Notes: generated by a model from the sequence alone, not told the origin. DNA of 64,000 nt from Calycina herbarum (GCA_001414485.1 LLEY01000036.1:124001-188000); one strand, 5' to 3'. Shown: positions 25,355-38,628, counted from the first letter of the stretch. Numbers and translations: made by a program.

Positions 25355-28300
25355 CTACCTACCTCCCTAGTTAAGACTATAAGTTAGAAATTAATAAGAA
25401 ATATTATATATTAAGAGTTAAAAGAGGAGTTATAATAGTATTTAAAGAATTAGAAGACTATTAAATATTTAGAGTTACTAAGATAGACCTCTAGGCTAAC
25501 CTAATCTAGGAATTCTACTAACCTATAAAAGGCGAGCGGTAGACTGCTAAAACCTTATATAGAGCAACTGTTAAATAGGTTTAGTATAATCCACGAGTAT
25601 TATTAGACTAGTCTATAAAAAGACGTTTTATAAGAACACTTCTAGAACCTAAGAGAACTGTAAAAGATAGTCTAGTATATAAAGTAGCTTTTTCTAACGA
25701 TAAAAAAGTAACATTCTTTCTAAGCTCTTAAAAAGGAGATAATAGTAAGAGAAGATTCAAGGTTTATTATATTAAACTAGAAAATTACACTACTATAAGA
25801 GAGTTAAACACTATATCCAGAGAAAATCAACTTATAATAACAGCGAAGATAAGAGGAAAGGAACTCCGAGTCTTAATTAATTCTAGAGTAATAGGTAATT
25901 TCCTTTCCTTAGCAGCTTAGAAGAAACTAAACGTTCTAATTAAAGGTATAAGGCCTTACTACTTAGGAGTAGTTAATAGAACAGACGTTATATACTAGGA
26001 TAGAATTATTAATTAATAAACTATTCTAATAAAGATTACTATCAAAGAACACTACTTAAATATATAATTCGCTATTATTAAAATAGAGAATAAGAAAGCG
26101 ATACTTAGTATACTATAGATTTAAGAACATAATCCAGATATTAACTAGAAGGCTTAGAAAATAACCTTTAGTTAATATAATTATATAGGTTTATAATTAT
26201 AACTATAAGATAGGAACGAGGTTAGCGCTACCTCTTCTAAGACGCTAGAACACCTAGCCCAGGGTCCTCTACAGGTTAGCAGAATAGCTAATAACGAAAT
26301 ACCTATATAGTATAGAGAATTTAAAGCTTTGTTTAAAAACCTAGAAGACTTATAAGTCTTACTAGAACATTACTTATAAGATTATAAGATTAAATTAAAA
26401 GAGGGATATTACCTCTTAAAGTAGAAGCTTCAGTTATATAACTAGAAAAGCCTATAGAGAATAGAAAGTTATATAAAGAAAGGTATTAAGAAGAGATATA
26501 TTAGAAAATCTAAGTTACTAATTACCTTAAATATACTTATTATTAAGAAGAAAGATAATCTAGATAAAAGAGTATATATTAATTACTAAGAAGTAAATCA
26601 CGCTATAGTTAAGAACGCTTATCTACTACTACCTAGCTAATACTTATAAGACAAGTTAGATAAGCTAGTACGATTTATAAAACTAGATTAATAAAACACC
26701 TATAAACTTATATAAATAAAAGTCAGAGACGAATAGAAGATAGTATTTACCTTACTATCAGGCTTTTATAAATACACAGTTATACTATTTAAACTCTATA
26801 ATATACTAGCTATATATTAGAGATAAAATAATAACATTTTAAGAGATCCTCTAGAAGTAATAGTAATCTATTACCTAAATAATATTTAATCTTCTTAGAA
26901 AAAGAAGAAGAATATAAGAAATATATTAAAGAAGTTTTATAATAACTTATAAAAGTGAATTCTTAGTTAAAGCTCTCGAAATACAAGTTTAGAGTAACTT
27001 AGACACTTTTTCTAAGATAGGTATTTAGCTTAGAGAAAATAGAAATAGATCTAGTAAAGATCTAAGACATCTTAAACTAGAAGTTACTAGAGAATATAAA
27101 AGATATATAATCCTTTCTTAGATTTATAAACTTTTACTATCTATTTATATAAGACTATATAAAGATTACTAAACTAATAATAGTACTAGTTAAGAAAGCT
27201 ATTAAATTTATTTAGAATAAATAGGCTAAGAACGCTTTTTAAAGAATTAAAGTAAGGTTTATAGAAAAACCTATTCTATATAACTTTAATATAGAAAAAC
27301 TTAGTATAATTAAAATAGACGCTTTAGATATATTAGTAGATATAATTTATTTATAACTAAATAGTAAAGAGAAACTTATATCTATTATATATTATTCTAA
27401 AATATTTAACCTAGTATAATAAAACTATAGTATTTTTAATAAAGAATTACTTACTATAATATTAGCTTTAGAATACTAGAGAATTTATTTATAGCTAGTA
27501 AAATACTAAGTTATAATTTTATCTAACTATAAGAACCTTAAGACGTTTATAATAACTAAGAAACTTATAACTAAGTATTTAGCTAGATAGTTAGAAATAT
27601 TAGAAGGATTTAATATTATTATTTAATATATAAAGAGAACGTTAAATACCTAAGCTAATACTCTTAGCTAGAAACCTAGATATAAGAGAAATAAAGAGTA
27701 TAAAAAGATTATAATCTTAAAAACTCTTAAAAATAGAGACTTAGTATCTACTATATATAAGATAGTAGTAATAAATAATATCTAGATAGATAAGATTTAG
27801 AATATATATAAAGGTTATAACTAGTATATAAAAGGGAAATTATAGGTTCCTAGCTTATATATAAAAGAATTTATATAGGAATACTATACTACGCCTACTT
27901 ATAGTTATTAGGGAATTCGTAGAACTCTCTAGAGAATAAAATAATACTACTATATTAATCAAGTATCCGCGATAGTTAAGGAAGTAATAGTAGAATATAA
28001 TACCTATACTAGGAATAAGGCTTCCTACTATACTCCTTATAGATAGATAAACACTACTCTAATACTATAGATACCTTAGAAATTAATATCTTAGGATTTT
28101 ATTATTAAGCTTCTAAAATCTAAAGATCTAATAATAGGAATTAAGTATAATTTAGTCTTAGTTATTATAGAAAGACTTATAAAATATATGATTTTAGTAC
28201 TATATATAGAGTTAAGTATAGCTAAGGAATTAGTATTTATATTCCTTAAGGAAGTAGTCTTAAGATATAGACTATCTAAAGAAATACTCTTAGATAAAGA

Positions 28301-29640
28301 TAAACTCTTTATCTCTAAATTCTAGATTACTTTTATAGAATAATTAAGTATAAAAAGAAAGCTTTTAATAGCTTTTTACTTTTAGATAAATAGAGGAAAT
28401 AAACATACAAACTAAGTAGTAGAAATATACTTTTATTATTATATAAACTACTAGTAAAACAACTAGGTAGAACTACTACTCTTAGTATAGTTCGCTTATA
28501 ATAGTTTAGTAATAGAAACAATACTTATTATACTATTCTATACTAACTTTAGATATAAATTAATAGTATATTAAGAACTACTATCTACGACTATTAATAA
28601 TTAACTTACTTATATTTATATCTTAAGAATTAAGAGTCTATATAAGGAACTTATAAAAGACTTATAATTTATATTAGAAAGAAATATATACTACTATAAC
28701 AAACGACATAGTTAGAAGCTAATACTAAAAGAGAGAGATAAAGTCTACTTAGTATAGAAAAATATTAATATAAAAAGACTAAGTAATAAACTAGATTATA
28801 AAAAACTTAGACTATTTAAAATTAAATAAGTTAAAAGATCTTTAAATTATAAACTAACGCTACTAAAGATAATAAACATCTACCTAGTATTCTATATATC
28901 CTTACTCGAACTAGTACTACTAGGAGCACTACTAGCCCTATTTATAGAAATTCAACTAGTTAATCTAAACGCCGAATACAAAGTTAAAAAGATTCTTAAC
29001 TATAAGATTATTAGAAGCAAAGTTAAGTACTTAATTAAATAGTTAGACTACTTATATTCAAAGAATATATAAGAACTAAAAAGCAATCTTAACTATTATC
29101 TAAGAGAACTTTAGAAGTTCTACTAACAAAACCTAGGGCTGCCTAGAACTCAGGACCAGGGTTAGATAAAGACATATTATTAGAAAGTACTTACTTAACA
29201 AAAGAAGCTATCTTAAAAGCGGGAAATCAGACAGAAGAGGACTCGAGAGGAGGACTCGAAGAAGGAGGACTCGGAGGAGTAATAGAGAATCGTTTACGTA
29301 TAAGACTAAAGAAAAATCGATATATAGGTTTTTAAGGCCTAGAGACAGGAACGATAAGATAGCTAGGGCTATTATAGAACCTTTTCAACTAAATATACTT
29401 AGAATAACAAGAGGACTTAGAGAGCTCTAGAAAGCATCGACGAGACTATTTATAATAAAAAGAACAAGTCTTAGCTAGACGTTATATAGATTCAATCTAT
29501 ATAGTAAGAGCTAAACGCTCTTTTCGTTTAGTATAAGAAGAGAATATATTTATATATAAAAGAAGGTTGATATCTTTCTAATAGATATATTTTAAGCTTA
29601 TATTCTAGTATAGGGATATACTAGGCTAAGAAGGGGATAG
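25355..29640 (+). mobile_element. Ty3 element B interior, second part (PR, RT, RNase H, IN)
   Basis: Resumes element B after element C. Protease region near 25850-26100; RT with a damaged YxDD region near 26865-26895; RNase H near 27240-27600; integrase from about 27850 to 28900; C-terminal region to about 29560. The polypurine tract AGAAGGGGATAG at 29629-29640 leads into the 3' LTR. Collinear with 21240-25040 of element C. Riddled with stops. Confidence 0.85.
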
Positions 29641-30101
29641 TATTACGAATCACGTACTAGTACGTAATAGAGTAAAGTCTAGACGACGCTCTAATAGAAC
29701 GAGTACTATTATAACTCTAGAAAGAAGAAAGGATTAGTTATAATAGAATATATAATCCTAGGATCTTATTATAGTTATATTACGTAACTCGGTTAGGAGA
29801 AGTCAGGTAATAGAGTCTAGTTTTAAGAAGCCCTAGAAATAGAGTCGGACTCTATTTTTAGAACTCCTGCTAAGTAGGACTCTAATATAAACGAAGGTTC
29901 TATATAAGACTAGTACGTCTGCTATTAGATAGAAGCTTCGTACTTAACTTTAGTTATTAATCTTATTATCTTATTTAATATCTTTGATATAAGTAACGAG
30001 TTTACTTCTAAGTAAATAACCCGGCGTATCTATACTTCTTATCTGTATACTAACCTTCGAGACTTAGTTATCTTTGTTTAGTTCGTTTGAGTTTCGTTAT
30101 A
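29641..30101 (+). repeat. 3' LTR at the end of element B (U3 subfamily 1, 461 bp)
   Basis: Starts TATTACGAATCACGTA, ends TCGTTATA. Its U3 matches 18880-19130, not the 5' LTR at 16729, while R/U5 matches both. The sequence after it is an unrelated minus-strand element that begins inside integrase, so this LTR marks an insertion or recombination boundary. Confidence 0.85.
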
Positions 30102-33100
30102 CTAGACTCTCGTATAGAAGCGTAAGCTAAGCGTAGTCTAGAATAGGGACAAGTTCGCTCTAGTTGTTCTAATAGTAACTAATAAAAGGCTATAGGCGTT
30201 GATTAATCTATTAGTTTATAATTTCGGTTTATTCGTTAGTTTGTAGGTAGAAAGCAGTAGATAGCTTAAGCTTTATATTAAGGATTCTATAGAATTTAGA
30301 CTAGAAAGAAGAAATAAACTATAGTCTATAGTTTAAAACAATGCTTTATAGATAGCTATAGGTTTAATAGATCTATATAATATATATTTAAGCTATATCT
30401 TAGGCTATAACTGTTCTTAGATAGAGGATCGAGACCGATTGCTTAGTTAGGCGATCTATAACTACTTATAAGGTATCGTAACCTTGTTTATTAGTAGAGA
30501 AAGACTTATAGTCTATAGTAATATACTGCTAGAGACGTTCTAGAGCTGGTAACAGGTTTAAAAACCTAGGTTTACAGTTGCGAGGAACTGTAGTACGTCG
30601 ACAGTCTCTATAGTTACTAATATAGGTTTCTACAGACGTCTGTAAACCTTTCTACTAGTATCTATAAGCGAGGATAGCTACCGTCTTTGTCTATCTAAGG
30701 TAAGCTATAGATACTTATACGTGAGTCTTATAGATTAGGTCTGTTTATAAGATGCCTTAATTAGGAACTACGAGTCTCTTTTGCTAAAGAAGTAAGCTGT
30801 TCTCTATTATCTAGTTTTAGTACCCGCGGGTAGCTTTTGTTTAGTCGTCTTCTAAGTTTAAAGAGTTACGGTTAGTAGTAAGTAACTGGTCGATAAGGTT
30901 AAACGAGGGTTCTAAGGTAACTAGGGCTAACGTTATAGAAGGTTCTAATCGAGTAGTAATACGTAGATCTAACTGATTAGACGTAAGTAAGGTTTATTAT
31001 CTTATAGACGCTTTTAGGTCGTTCTACGGGTTAACGTCTTAGTCTTAGCGTGTTAGCGTGTTCGTTTTCTCGTTCTACTTACTAGATTAAAATATAATTA
31101 TAAAATAGAACTCTAATAGAAACTCTGCCTATCTCGCTTACTACTAGTTTAAGGTTTTAGAGGTTATAAAGTACTCTAAAGCTTTATAATCGGTGAAGAC
31201 CTTGATCTAGGAGCTAGTTTAAGTAAGATCCGCTTACTATTATTTAAAAGAGTATATAATAGCTAATATCTCCTTATCGTAGATTTAGTAGTTTAGCTTA
31301 GCAGGGTTTATCGTCTTTGAGAAGTAGTCTACGAGTCTCTATAGTTCGGTTTCAGATATACGTTGTGATATTATAGCTGTAACTACTTCGTTAGAAGCGT
31401 TAGTTTTAACTATAGTCTCTAAATCAGCTATAAAGTAGTATAAGAGAGAGGTAGTAACTAAGGCTTCTTTTAACGTGTTAAAAGCCTTCTTATATTCTAA
31501 GTTAAACTTAAATAGTACTTCCTTACTTATAAGATAGTTTAGCAGACGAGTAATCTATCTATAATCTTAAATAAAACGTTGGTAGAAGTTGTAAAAACCT
31601 AGAAAGAACTAGATACTCTTAATAGTACTAGGATATTTCTAAGAAACGATTACTAAGATCTTCTCTAGGTCGACTTCGATTCTATCTATAGAGATAATAA
31701 AACTAAGGTACTTTGTATAAGTAACGTAGAACTCTGTCTTCTTAATATCTACTTATAGCCTAGCTCTATAGAGCTGTTCTAAGACCTTATAGACGTGTTT
31801 AACGTGTTCGAGCTTATTATTAGAGTATATAAGAATGTTATTAAGATAAGCTATATAAAAGTTATTAAGATATTCTATAAGAACGCTATTTATATACCTC
31901 TGATATATAGTAGGACCGTTGGTTAAGCTAAAAGGTAACATCTTATATTTAAACGTGCTATAACAGGTCTAAAAGGTTATAAGTTCTTCTAACTCTAGTT
32001 CTATATATATACGGTTAAAAGCTTAACGAATATCGAGCTTTATAAGGATTTTAGTACTAGTGATTCGTATAAGAGTTTTGTTAATTAGTAGAAGAGGGTG
32101 CTGGTTCTTATAAGTAAGGTTGTTAAGTTTCTAGTAGTTGATATAGAGCTATAAGCTTCTGTTAGGCTTCTTTACGAATAGTACTAGAGAGGCGAAAGAG
32201 GCGTAGCTAGGAATAATAAACCCTTTATCGAGGTTATCGAGGATATACTACTTTATAGCTAGAAGTTCCTTAGTTGTTATCCTATATAACAGGCTATATA
32301 ATAGAGTATTTAGACCTATAAGTTTGATCTAGTAGTCGACTTAGTTTCGTAGTAGAGGAAGCTTATCTAAAGCTCTTTTTAAAAAGACATTCTTAAAGTC
32401 TATATATTCCTAGCAAACGTTCTATTCTACTAATTATTCGTCTAAAGCGTAATCTACTAAAGAGAGCTCTGTATATAACCTGTTTATAAGAGTATAGTCG
32501 ATCTCTTATAAGCTAGTAGAGAAGACTTCGTTATCACGCTTTTAAAGGTTAAGTTTAAAAGCAGTAGCTCTAATATAATAGATATTAATAGCGAAGTCTT
32601 CTATAGGTTTATAGATGTCTATAAGCGAGCTTATAGCCGCTTTATAGTCTATAACTAAACGTTTTCCTAAGAAGGATCGACAACGTTGTTAATAGTTAGG
32701 AATAAGAACCTATATTCTATTCTAGATAGAGACGAGGTCTTACTAAAAGCTTTCGTCTAGAATTTCCTCGAGAGTAACTAGTAGCGGGGTTTAGCGCTAG
32801 CTTCGAAGTAGTATTAAATAGATTAATATAAGTTCCTCTATAGTATTCTAGCAGAGGTCGCGGTTCTCTATATCCTTCTAAGCTTAGAGGTCTAGTAGAG
32901 AGATAGTTATCGATTCTCTAGTAATAGATACTAAGTAATTAAATCGACGAACTAGAGGAAGGGATTCTAGCTACTTAATCTTATAGCTACAGACTACTAA
33001 CTTTACGTTTACGTCTATAAGCTATTAATAGTCGATAATAATATCATATCTACTAATATTAGTAATTAGGAAGAGTGTATTAGTAAACTGTCGTCTGTCG

Positions 33101-35074
33101 ATACTTAGTATTAAGTAAATAACGCGAGTAATCGCTAGTTCTTTATGTCTATTAAACTCTATAATTAATATTACGTATAATAGCTTTTCTATAGCTTATC
33201 TATAATATTAACTTAACTAGTCGGCTAAAGCTGTGTTAATAAATAGCTATCTATTTACTCTAGTATTAATAAGTCTAGTAGTATTAAAAGTATATCTATT
33301 CTTAATTAAAGTATATATAGTTATAAAAGCCTTTCCGTCTATTATATAACTTAGATTAAGAGGTTAAGATCTAAGTTTATTTTACTCTAAAGAGGAGACT
33401 TACTTTAGAGCTGTTCTTTTCCTAAGTTCTTATAAATAAGTTCCTCGTTAGCTGATTCTTCTTTAGACGCTTATAGTCCGTAGGAGTTCGTAAGCGAGTT
33501 TTTAGCGTCTTCTAATAGCTTAATAGCTATAGAGGGTTTTCGAGAAAGAGGGTATTTACTAGCGTAGTACCTAGGTTTATTATAATTATAATAGATAACG
33601 TCTACTATATCCTAGACAGGAGTCGTACTCTTATAAGTAGGCAAAGGAGTCTTACGATCTATAACTAGAGAGTAACAGACCGGGCTTTGGGTTAGTAGAT
33701 AACTAATAGTAGTACGTAGAGCTAGAAGTTGATAAGTTAATCCGTAGCTAGTAGAGAAACCTCTTATAGGTAGGCGGCGGTTGTAGCGAGCTGTAAAGCG
33801 TTCCTTAATAGTTACCCCGTCTTAATAGACAGAGTAACAGCGGTTATATAACTGGTTAAAGGTTGCTAGAGTGATTTAGACTAGCGAGATACTTACTTAG
33901 AGAGCTGGCGTAAGCTTCTAGTATAAATCTTTAGACTACTTACTTAACAGGATATAAGCCTTAGTTATAAGGCTTAAGAAGGTTGCTTTAAACATAGTAA
34001 AAGTCTTGTCCTCTTATATTAAGAGTTTATAGAAGACCTTATAAGCCTCTACAGCTTCGTTACTATCTACGAACAAGGTATCTAGATATATAAGTATATT
34101 TATAACGTCTATAAATAAGGTAGAGGAACTGAAATCTATCTATAGTTCTAGGTGCTCTTATACTACGCCGGAAGTAGTTATAAAGACGAAGGTAAGTTTA
34201 TCTTATTCGTTTTCAAAGAGGTTCTTTCTTATTTTACTAGCTAGGATAATCTACCAGGCCTTATATAACAGGGAGATACTGTTCTTAAGTTTCTCGCTAT
34301 CTTAGAACTTACGAGTAGAATTGTTATAACTAAATCGGGAACGGGAAGAGTTAGTAGTAGCCTCTTAGAGGGCTTACGTATACTCGCGGCTTAGGAGAGG
34401 GTTATTAGAGTAGTTTATAAGCAACGGGGTTTAGTAGAGTTACGTATGTAAAGAGATGATTTTAGCCTATAAACGAACGCTTTCGTCTATAGAAGGCTCG
34501 CTTATCGTAAGAGAGGCAGGCGAGGGAGAGGCAACTCCAGAGGTATTATCCGGTTATTAAGGCTCGGTTTAAGACAAGCTAGTAGATGTCTTCCCTTTTC
34601 TACTACAACTACTTCAAGTATCGGCTATTATATTATTAGAAAGAAAGAAGGAGAAGGTAGAGAGAGGTTATAAAAAAGGTTATATAGGCTGTTACAGGCG
34701 TGTCTTTCGAGGAGATAAGTCGTTATAGACATAGAGATACTTAAGAGATCCGCTTATAAGAAGAGAGGCTATTATAGATAGAGGAGGAGGGTTGTAATTA
34801 TACTATTATAAGTATAAGATCTTCTAGCTATTATAAGCGTAGAATCTAGTCGATATTATAATCCTTTATAGAGAGTAAAAAGAGTTAAGCTTTAAATAAT
34901 ATTATAATCTATATCTAAAGGCAAAGGTATAAGAGTATATATATATATATTCGAGAATTTAAAGCTATAGTTCTAAGAATAAGAGAATATAGAATATATA
35001 CTCTACGAAAAAGAGGTATTTCTACTAACTATAAAGAGCTTTTAATCTCGTTATAAATCCGTCCAAGCGTTACA
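30102..35074 (-). mobile_element. Minus-strand Ty3/gypsy element D, RIP-degraded
   Basis: Read on the minus strand from about 35,074: an AT-rich LTR-like start TGTAACGCTTGGACGG, gag (about 34,620-33,500), protease (about 33,100-32,900), RT about 32,450-31,600 with the box YLNNILIYS at about 31,852-31,826 (both catalytic Asp changed to Asn), RNase H about 31,450-30,950, then integrase with a 'QYITIDYKSFSTN' segment near 30,500. It is truncated at 30102 in integrase, directly at the LTR of element B. The family differs from A/B/C and is nearer to the nested chromovirus. An intact 62-codon RT fragment survives at 31753-31941 only by chance. Confidence 0.8.
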
Positions 35075-35177
35075 GCTCTGACGGTCACGTGTAGGACCGA
35101 GAATCACGTGTTACGGACCAGCGCCGTAATAATTTTATAAGTACTTCTTTTAGTATATTTATAAAAAGCTATTATAG
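35075..35177 (+). repeat. LTR relic related to the 183-bp LTR
   Basis: The last 45 bp or so (ACTTCTTTTAGTATATTT and then AAAAGCTATTATA) match the end of the 183-bp LTR at 8461/13943 in plus orientation. The preceding part has two CACGTG boxes (about 35085 and 35105), including GAATCACGTG as in the Ty3 LTRs. Exact start unclear; it may overlap the LTR-like start of element D. Confidence 0.5.
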
Positions 35178-35891
35178 AAACTATACCTAGTCGTTCTAGG
35201 CGAAGTTAATATACTATTATAGATACTTTAAAATAGACTTATTTACTATCTCTATCTAGTTATCCGACTCTAAGTAGTAAGCTATAAAAAGATCTACTTA
35301 AATAAGAAGTCTAAGATAAATATAAAGCCTTAGTTAGAAATAATAGTATCTAGTAAGCTATAGAGTTTCTATACTTCTTATATAAATAAGCGAGCGAAAT
35401 TAGTAGCGTCTATACTTAAATAGTATAGAATAATATAGTAGTTCTTAGTAAGTTAGTTAGTAACTACTATAATAGTATTAAATCTCTTAACTATAAGAAT
35501 TAGTTCTATAAAATCGACTAATAAGTCTCTCTACTTCTAAAGTAGTATTAGAAGTAGCTTTAAAGTACTCTAGTAACGTAGCTAAGAGTACTTATTATAT
35601 AGATAGTTCTTATATACTTTATAGAACTAGATAATATCTTAGTATAGTCTTTATTAGTATAACTTTAGTTATAAATCTATCTAGTTATATATACGTATTA
35701 TATTCTCTATAACTATTCTAGATACTCGAAGTACGACTATTTATACTTATGCTAGCGTAGTACTAGCGTGCTAGTCACGTGGATAGATATAAGTCAGAGG
35801 CTTATTTACTTATATAATAATAATTATATTTACTACTTAGTATTTAATAAACTAATAAGTCTAGAATATTTAATTAATTATTTATATTATA
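35178..35891. other. AT-rich RIP-degraded sequence, no element identified
   Basis: About 700 bp with TA-rich, stop-filled frames on both strands. A CTAGCGTGCTAGTCACGTGG stretch near 35758-35781 resembles U3 E-box pairs of the LTRs. No readable domain. Confidence 0.5.
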
Positions 35892-35893
35892 TA

Positions 35894-37703
35894 ACGTAGT
35901 TTATTATCGAGTCGTCTACTAAAAATATATATAAAAAACGTCTGTGTAACTCTAGTAAAAATCTATAATTCTTAATAAAAATTAATAAAATTAAAAATCT
36001 TACTTTATTACTAGTCTTTCTATAAGTACTATACCGTCGTTTAGAGGTTTATCTCTTATTTTATCTACCTCTCTTAGAACGCTTATTACGTCGAGTCTGT
36101 TTCTCTGCCTTCTTTTAAGCTAATACGTCTTATATATTCTTTATAGTAAGTATACCTTCTTAATAGACCCGAGTCTTTTTAGCTCTATAGCGCTTACTAA
36201 GTGCTTTATTTATCTTACGAAGAGTATAAACTTCAGCTAATAACAAAGTTATCTTATAAGCTAATAGCTTTATACTCTTTACTAATATAGCTATAGTCTT
36301 GAAAATAGAGATTAGCGAGCTTCTTTAATAGTATAAAATACGATTCTTAACTAAAGTTATTTATAAAAGAGCGTTAGTTAGATTACGAGAGGTCTATAAG
36401 ACCTAAGAGTTAGCGGCTATAGAGAGAGGTCTAGTAGATATAGAAGTTTATAATTAGATATTAAGCTTTAATATTATAGTCTAGAGATTAAAAGATACTA
36501 AGCCAGCTCTATATAATCTAGCTTAGATATTTTAAGTTATTATTAATTACTTATAAGCTATATAAAAGACTAAAAAGAACTCGACCTTAGTAATATAGTT
36601 AATATAAGCTTTAATAAAGGTCTTAATTTAACGTCTATATATATGTTTAAGAATACTAAAATATCTAATATTAAGTAGCTAGGTTAAATAAGAGGAATAA
36701 GAAAGTAGATAAAGAGTAATAATATTATTAGCTTTATAATACTTTTGAAATATAGCTAATTTATAACTCTTATATCTATCTAATACTAGTATTTAATATA
36801 GCTCTTTTATATAACTATAAGTATATTTATCGAAGTATTATAGCTATTCTAGGCTTATCTTATTATTAGTCTATCTATTACTTATAGGTTTAATAACCTA
36901 GTTATATAGAAGGCCGCTCTTAGTATACTAATTCGTAAGATAATTCTTCTCTTAAACTACTAAAAACAGAGACACGTTCTAACTCTTACTATTAATATAA
37001 GTAATTACTATAGTCTATTCCCGATTACTAGACTAAACTGTCTTATCTCTACTACGTCGATTAGCGCGAGTTATAACTATTACTAGGTAGATAATTCCTA
37101 TTATAAACTCTGTCTTATTAAAGTTATAAAAGTCGTAGTCTAAAACACTATATTTTACTCTTATATTCTCTATAAGTCGAAACCACGTACTAATAAGCTC
37201 TAGATCTTCGTATAAGACTCTTTAAAAGTCGTAAACACGATTAAAACACGTCTTTAATTCTAGTTAACGTTATATAAATCGATATACCTAGAGCTTACTA
37301 ACGCGTTTTCCTCTCTACGATTTAAGAATATAATTCGCTATATCTTCTATACTAGCTAGTTAGAGCGTAAATCCTCTTATATCTAGATTAAGAATATATT
37401 AAATAAGTATCTTCTTTTCTAAGTCGTTTAATTTATAATAATTAGATTTAGTTTCGAGGTAATAGGTTTAGCTAGCTATTCTATATCAAAGTGTTATTTT
37501 AGAGACTTTGTAGATTTTTATAATAGAGCGACGACTAAGTTTTTTAGATATTTAAATAGCTTTAATAGCTAGGATAATTCGTGCTTCTTAGGTTTAGATT
37601 TCTATAGTTAGTTATTAAGAAAACGTATATTAAAGTTAGTAGATAGTAAAGTAGAGAAAAGTATACTACTTAGTAATATACGCTACTTAGTAATAAACTA
37701 CGT
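35894..37703 (-). mobile_element. Full-length Fot1/pogo-like transposon with TIRs, minus strand
   Basis: An 1810-bp element flanked by TA (35892-35893 and 37704-37705) with terminal inverted repeats beginning ACGTAGTTTATTA, extended by a degenerate subterminal part containing GAGTCGTCTA (left) and TACTACTTAGTA (right). The minus-strand transposase, with many stops, shows the DDE_1 order: first catalytic segment 'YNFNKTEF' near 37130, and C-terminal 'LSKRYRAKKTRVY' near 36195-36165. Same family as the fragments at 3614-4214 and 55130-55870. Confidence 0.85.
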
Positions 37704-37774
37704 TAATTAAAATATAAAATATAAAATTAATTAAATCTTTTAAACTTATTAGTCTATTAAATACTAAGTAGTAT

Positions 37775-38240
37775 AACGTAGTTTATTATTAAGTCGTCTA
37801 TATTATCAAGTCGTCTACTAAAAATATATATAAAAAACGTTTATATAACTCTAGTAAAAATCTGTAATTCTTAATAAAAATTAATAAAATTAAAAAATCT
37901 ACTTTATTACTATATAAATAAGTAATATTAAAAATTTTAAACGCTTACTAGCTATAACTAACGATTCGCTTAAAATTACTCTTATATTTATAGATTTTTT
38001 TAGATTTTTTTAATAACTTAGCTATTATAATTAGTTAGTATCTAAGATTTCTAATATTATTTATATATATAGTTATAATATACGAACTTATTAAAAGATT
38101 ATAGATATATCTAGTTTATTAGATTCTAAGTAGTATTAATTAATATTATTTATTATAGTTGATTAATCTAATATTAAAGTAGTAGAGTAGAGGGAAAGTA
38201 CGCTACTCGGTAATATATACTACTTAGTAATAAACTACGT
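37775..38240. mobile_element. MITE-like internal-deletion derivative of the Fot1-like element
   Basis: A 466-bp element flanked by TA (37773-37774, 38241-38242) with 40-50 bp inverted ends starting ACGTAGTTTATTA. Its left 130 bp or so are nearly identical to the left end of the full element at 35894 (TAGACG/GTCGTCTACTAAAAAT region and the following poly-A/T-rich tract), then the transposase is missing. Most differences between the two arms are transitions (RIP). It lies 70 bp from its apparent parent. Confidence 0.85.
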
Positions 38241-38242
38241 TA

Positions 38243-38628
38243 CTTAAAAAGATATTAAGCTATAGCTATTAGTATATATAGTCTATATAGTAGTATATAA
38301 CACGGCTTTTCTACGTCTATAGTATAATATATACTCGTAGCCCCGGTTCTACTAGTTACGTTGTTCTAAGAGCTCTCTACGAGTTATAACGCTTTAACCG
38401 AGTCACACGGCCCTTACCAAGGCCAGTTATAAGCGGTATGACTGGCCCTGCAGACCATTCAGTACTCGGCGGTCAAGTCTGACAGGGATATTGTTCATCT
38501 AACGAATCGGCTTCATGCCGATTTTGCTGAGACTGTCCGGCATCGCATCCCGCATCCCAAATTGTCGGATCGGATTTTTTTTCCAGACTCCCCATCATTT
38601 CCTCTCCGCAATTGTTCAAGCAGCAGCC
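38243..38628. other. Compartment boundary and upstream region of the aconitase gene
   Basis: Base composition changes from TA-rich RIP sequence to normal between about 38,395 and 38,450 (CA and TG dinucleotides reappear from the ACACGGCCC at 38404). The remaining 180 bp before the start codon at 38629 must hold the core promoter and 5' leader. I see no clear TATA box; a pyrimidine-rich CCCATCATTTCCTCTCC stretch lies at 38591-38607. Confidence 0.6.

Noticed and set aside
18116..28521. Short hydrophobic open frames at 18116-18313, 23478-23705 and 28333-28521 (minus strand)
   Set aside because: They lie antisense to RIP-degraded gag, integrase and the integrase C-terminal region; loss of CAA/CAG/TGG codons on the other strand creates Ile/Leu/Ser-rich open frames by chance.
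16724..30105. ACTAG as target duplication of element B
   Set aside because: ACTAG occurs at 16724-16728 and 30101-30105, but the second copy overlaps the last base of the LTR (CGTTATA), whereas element C shows that the LTR includes that A. The LTRs are also of different subfamilies.
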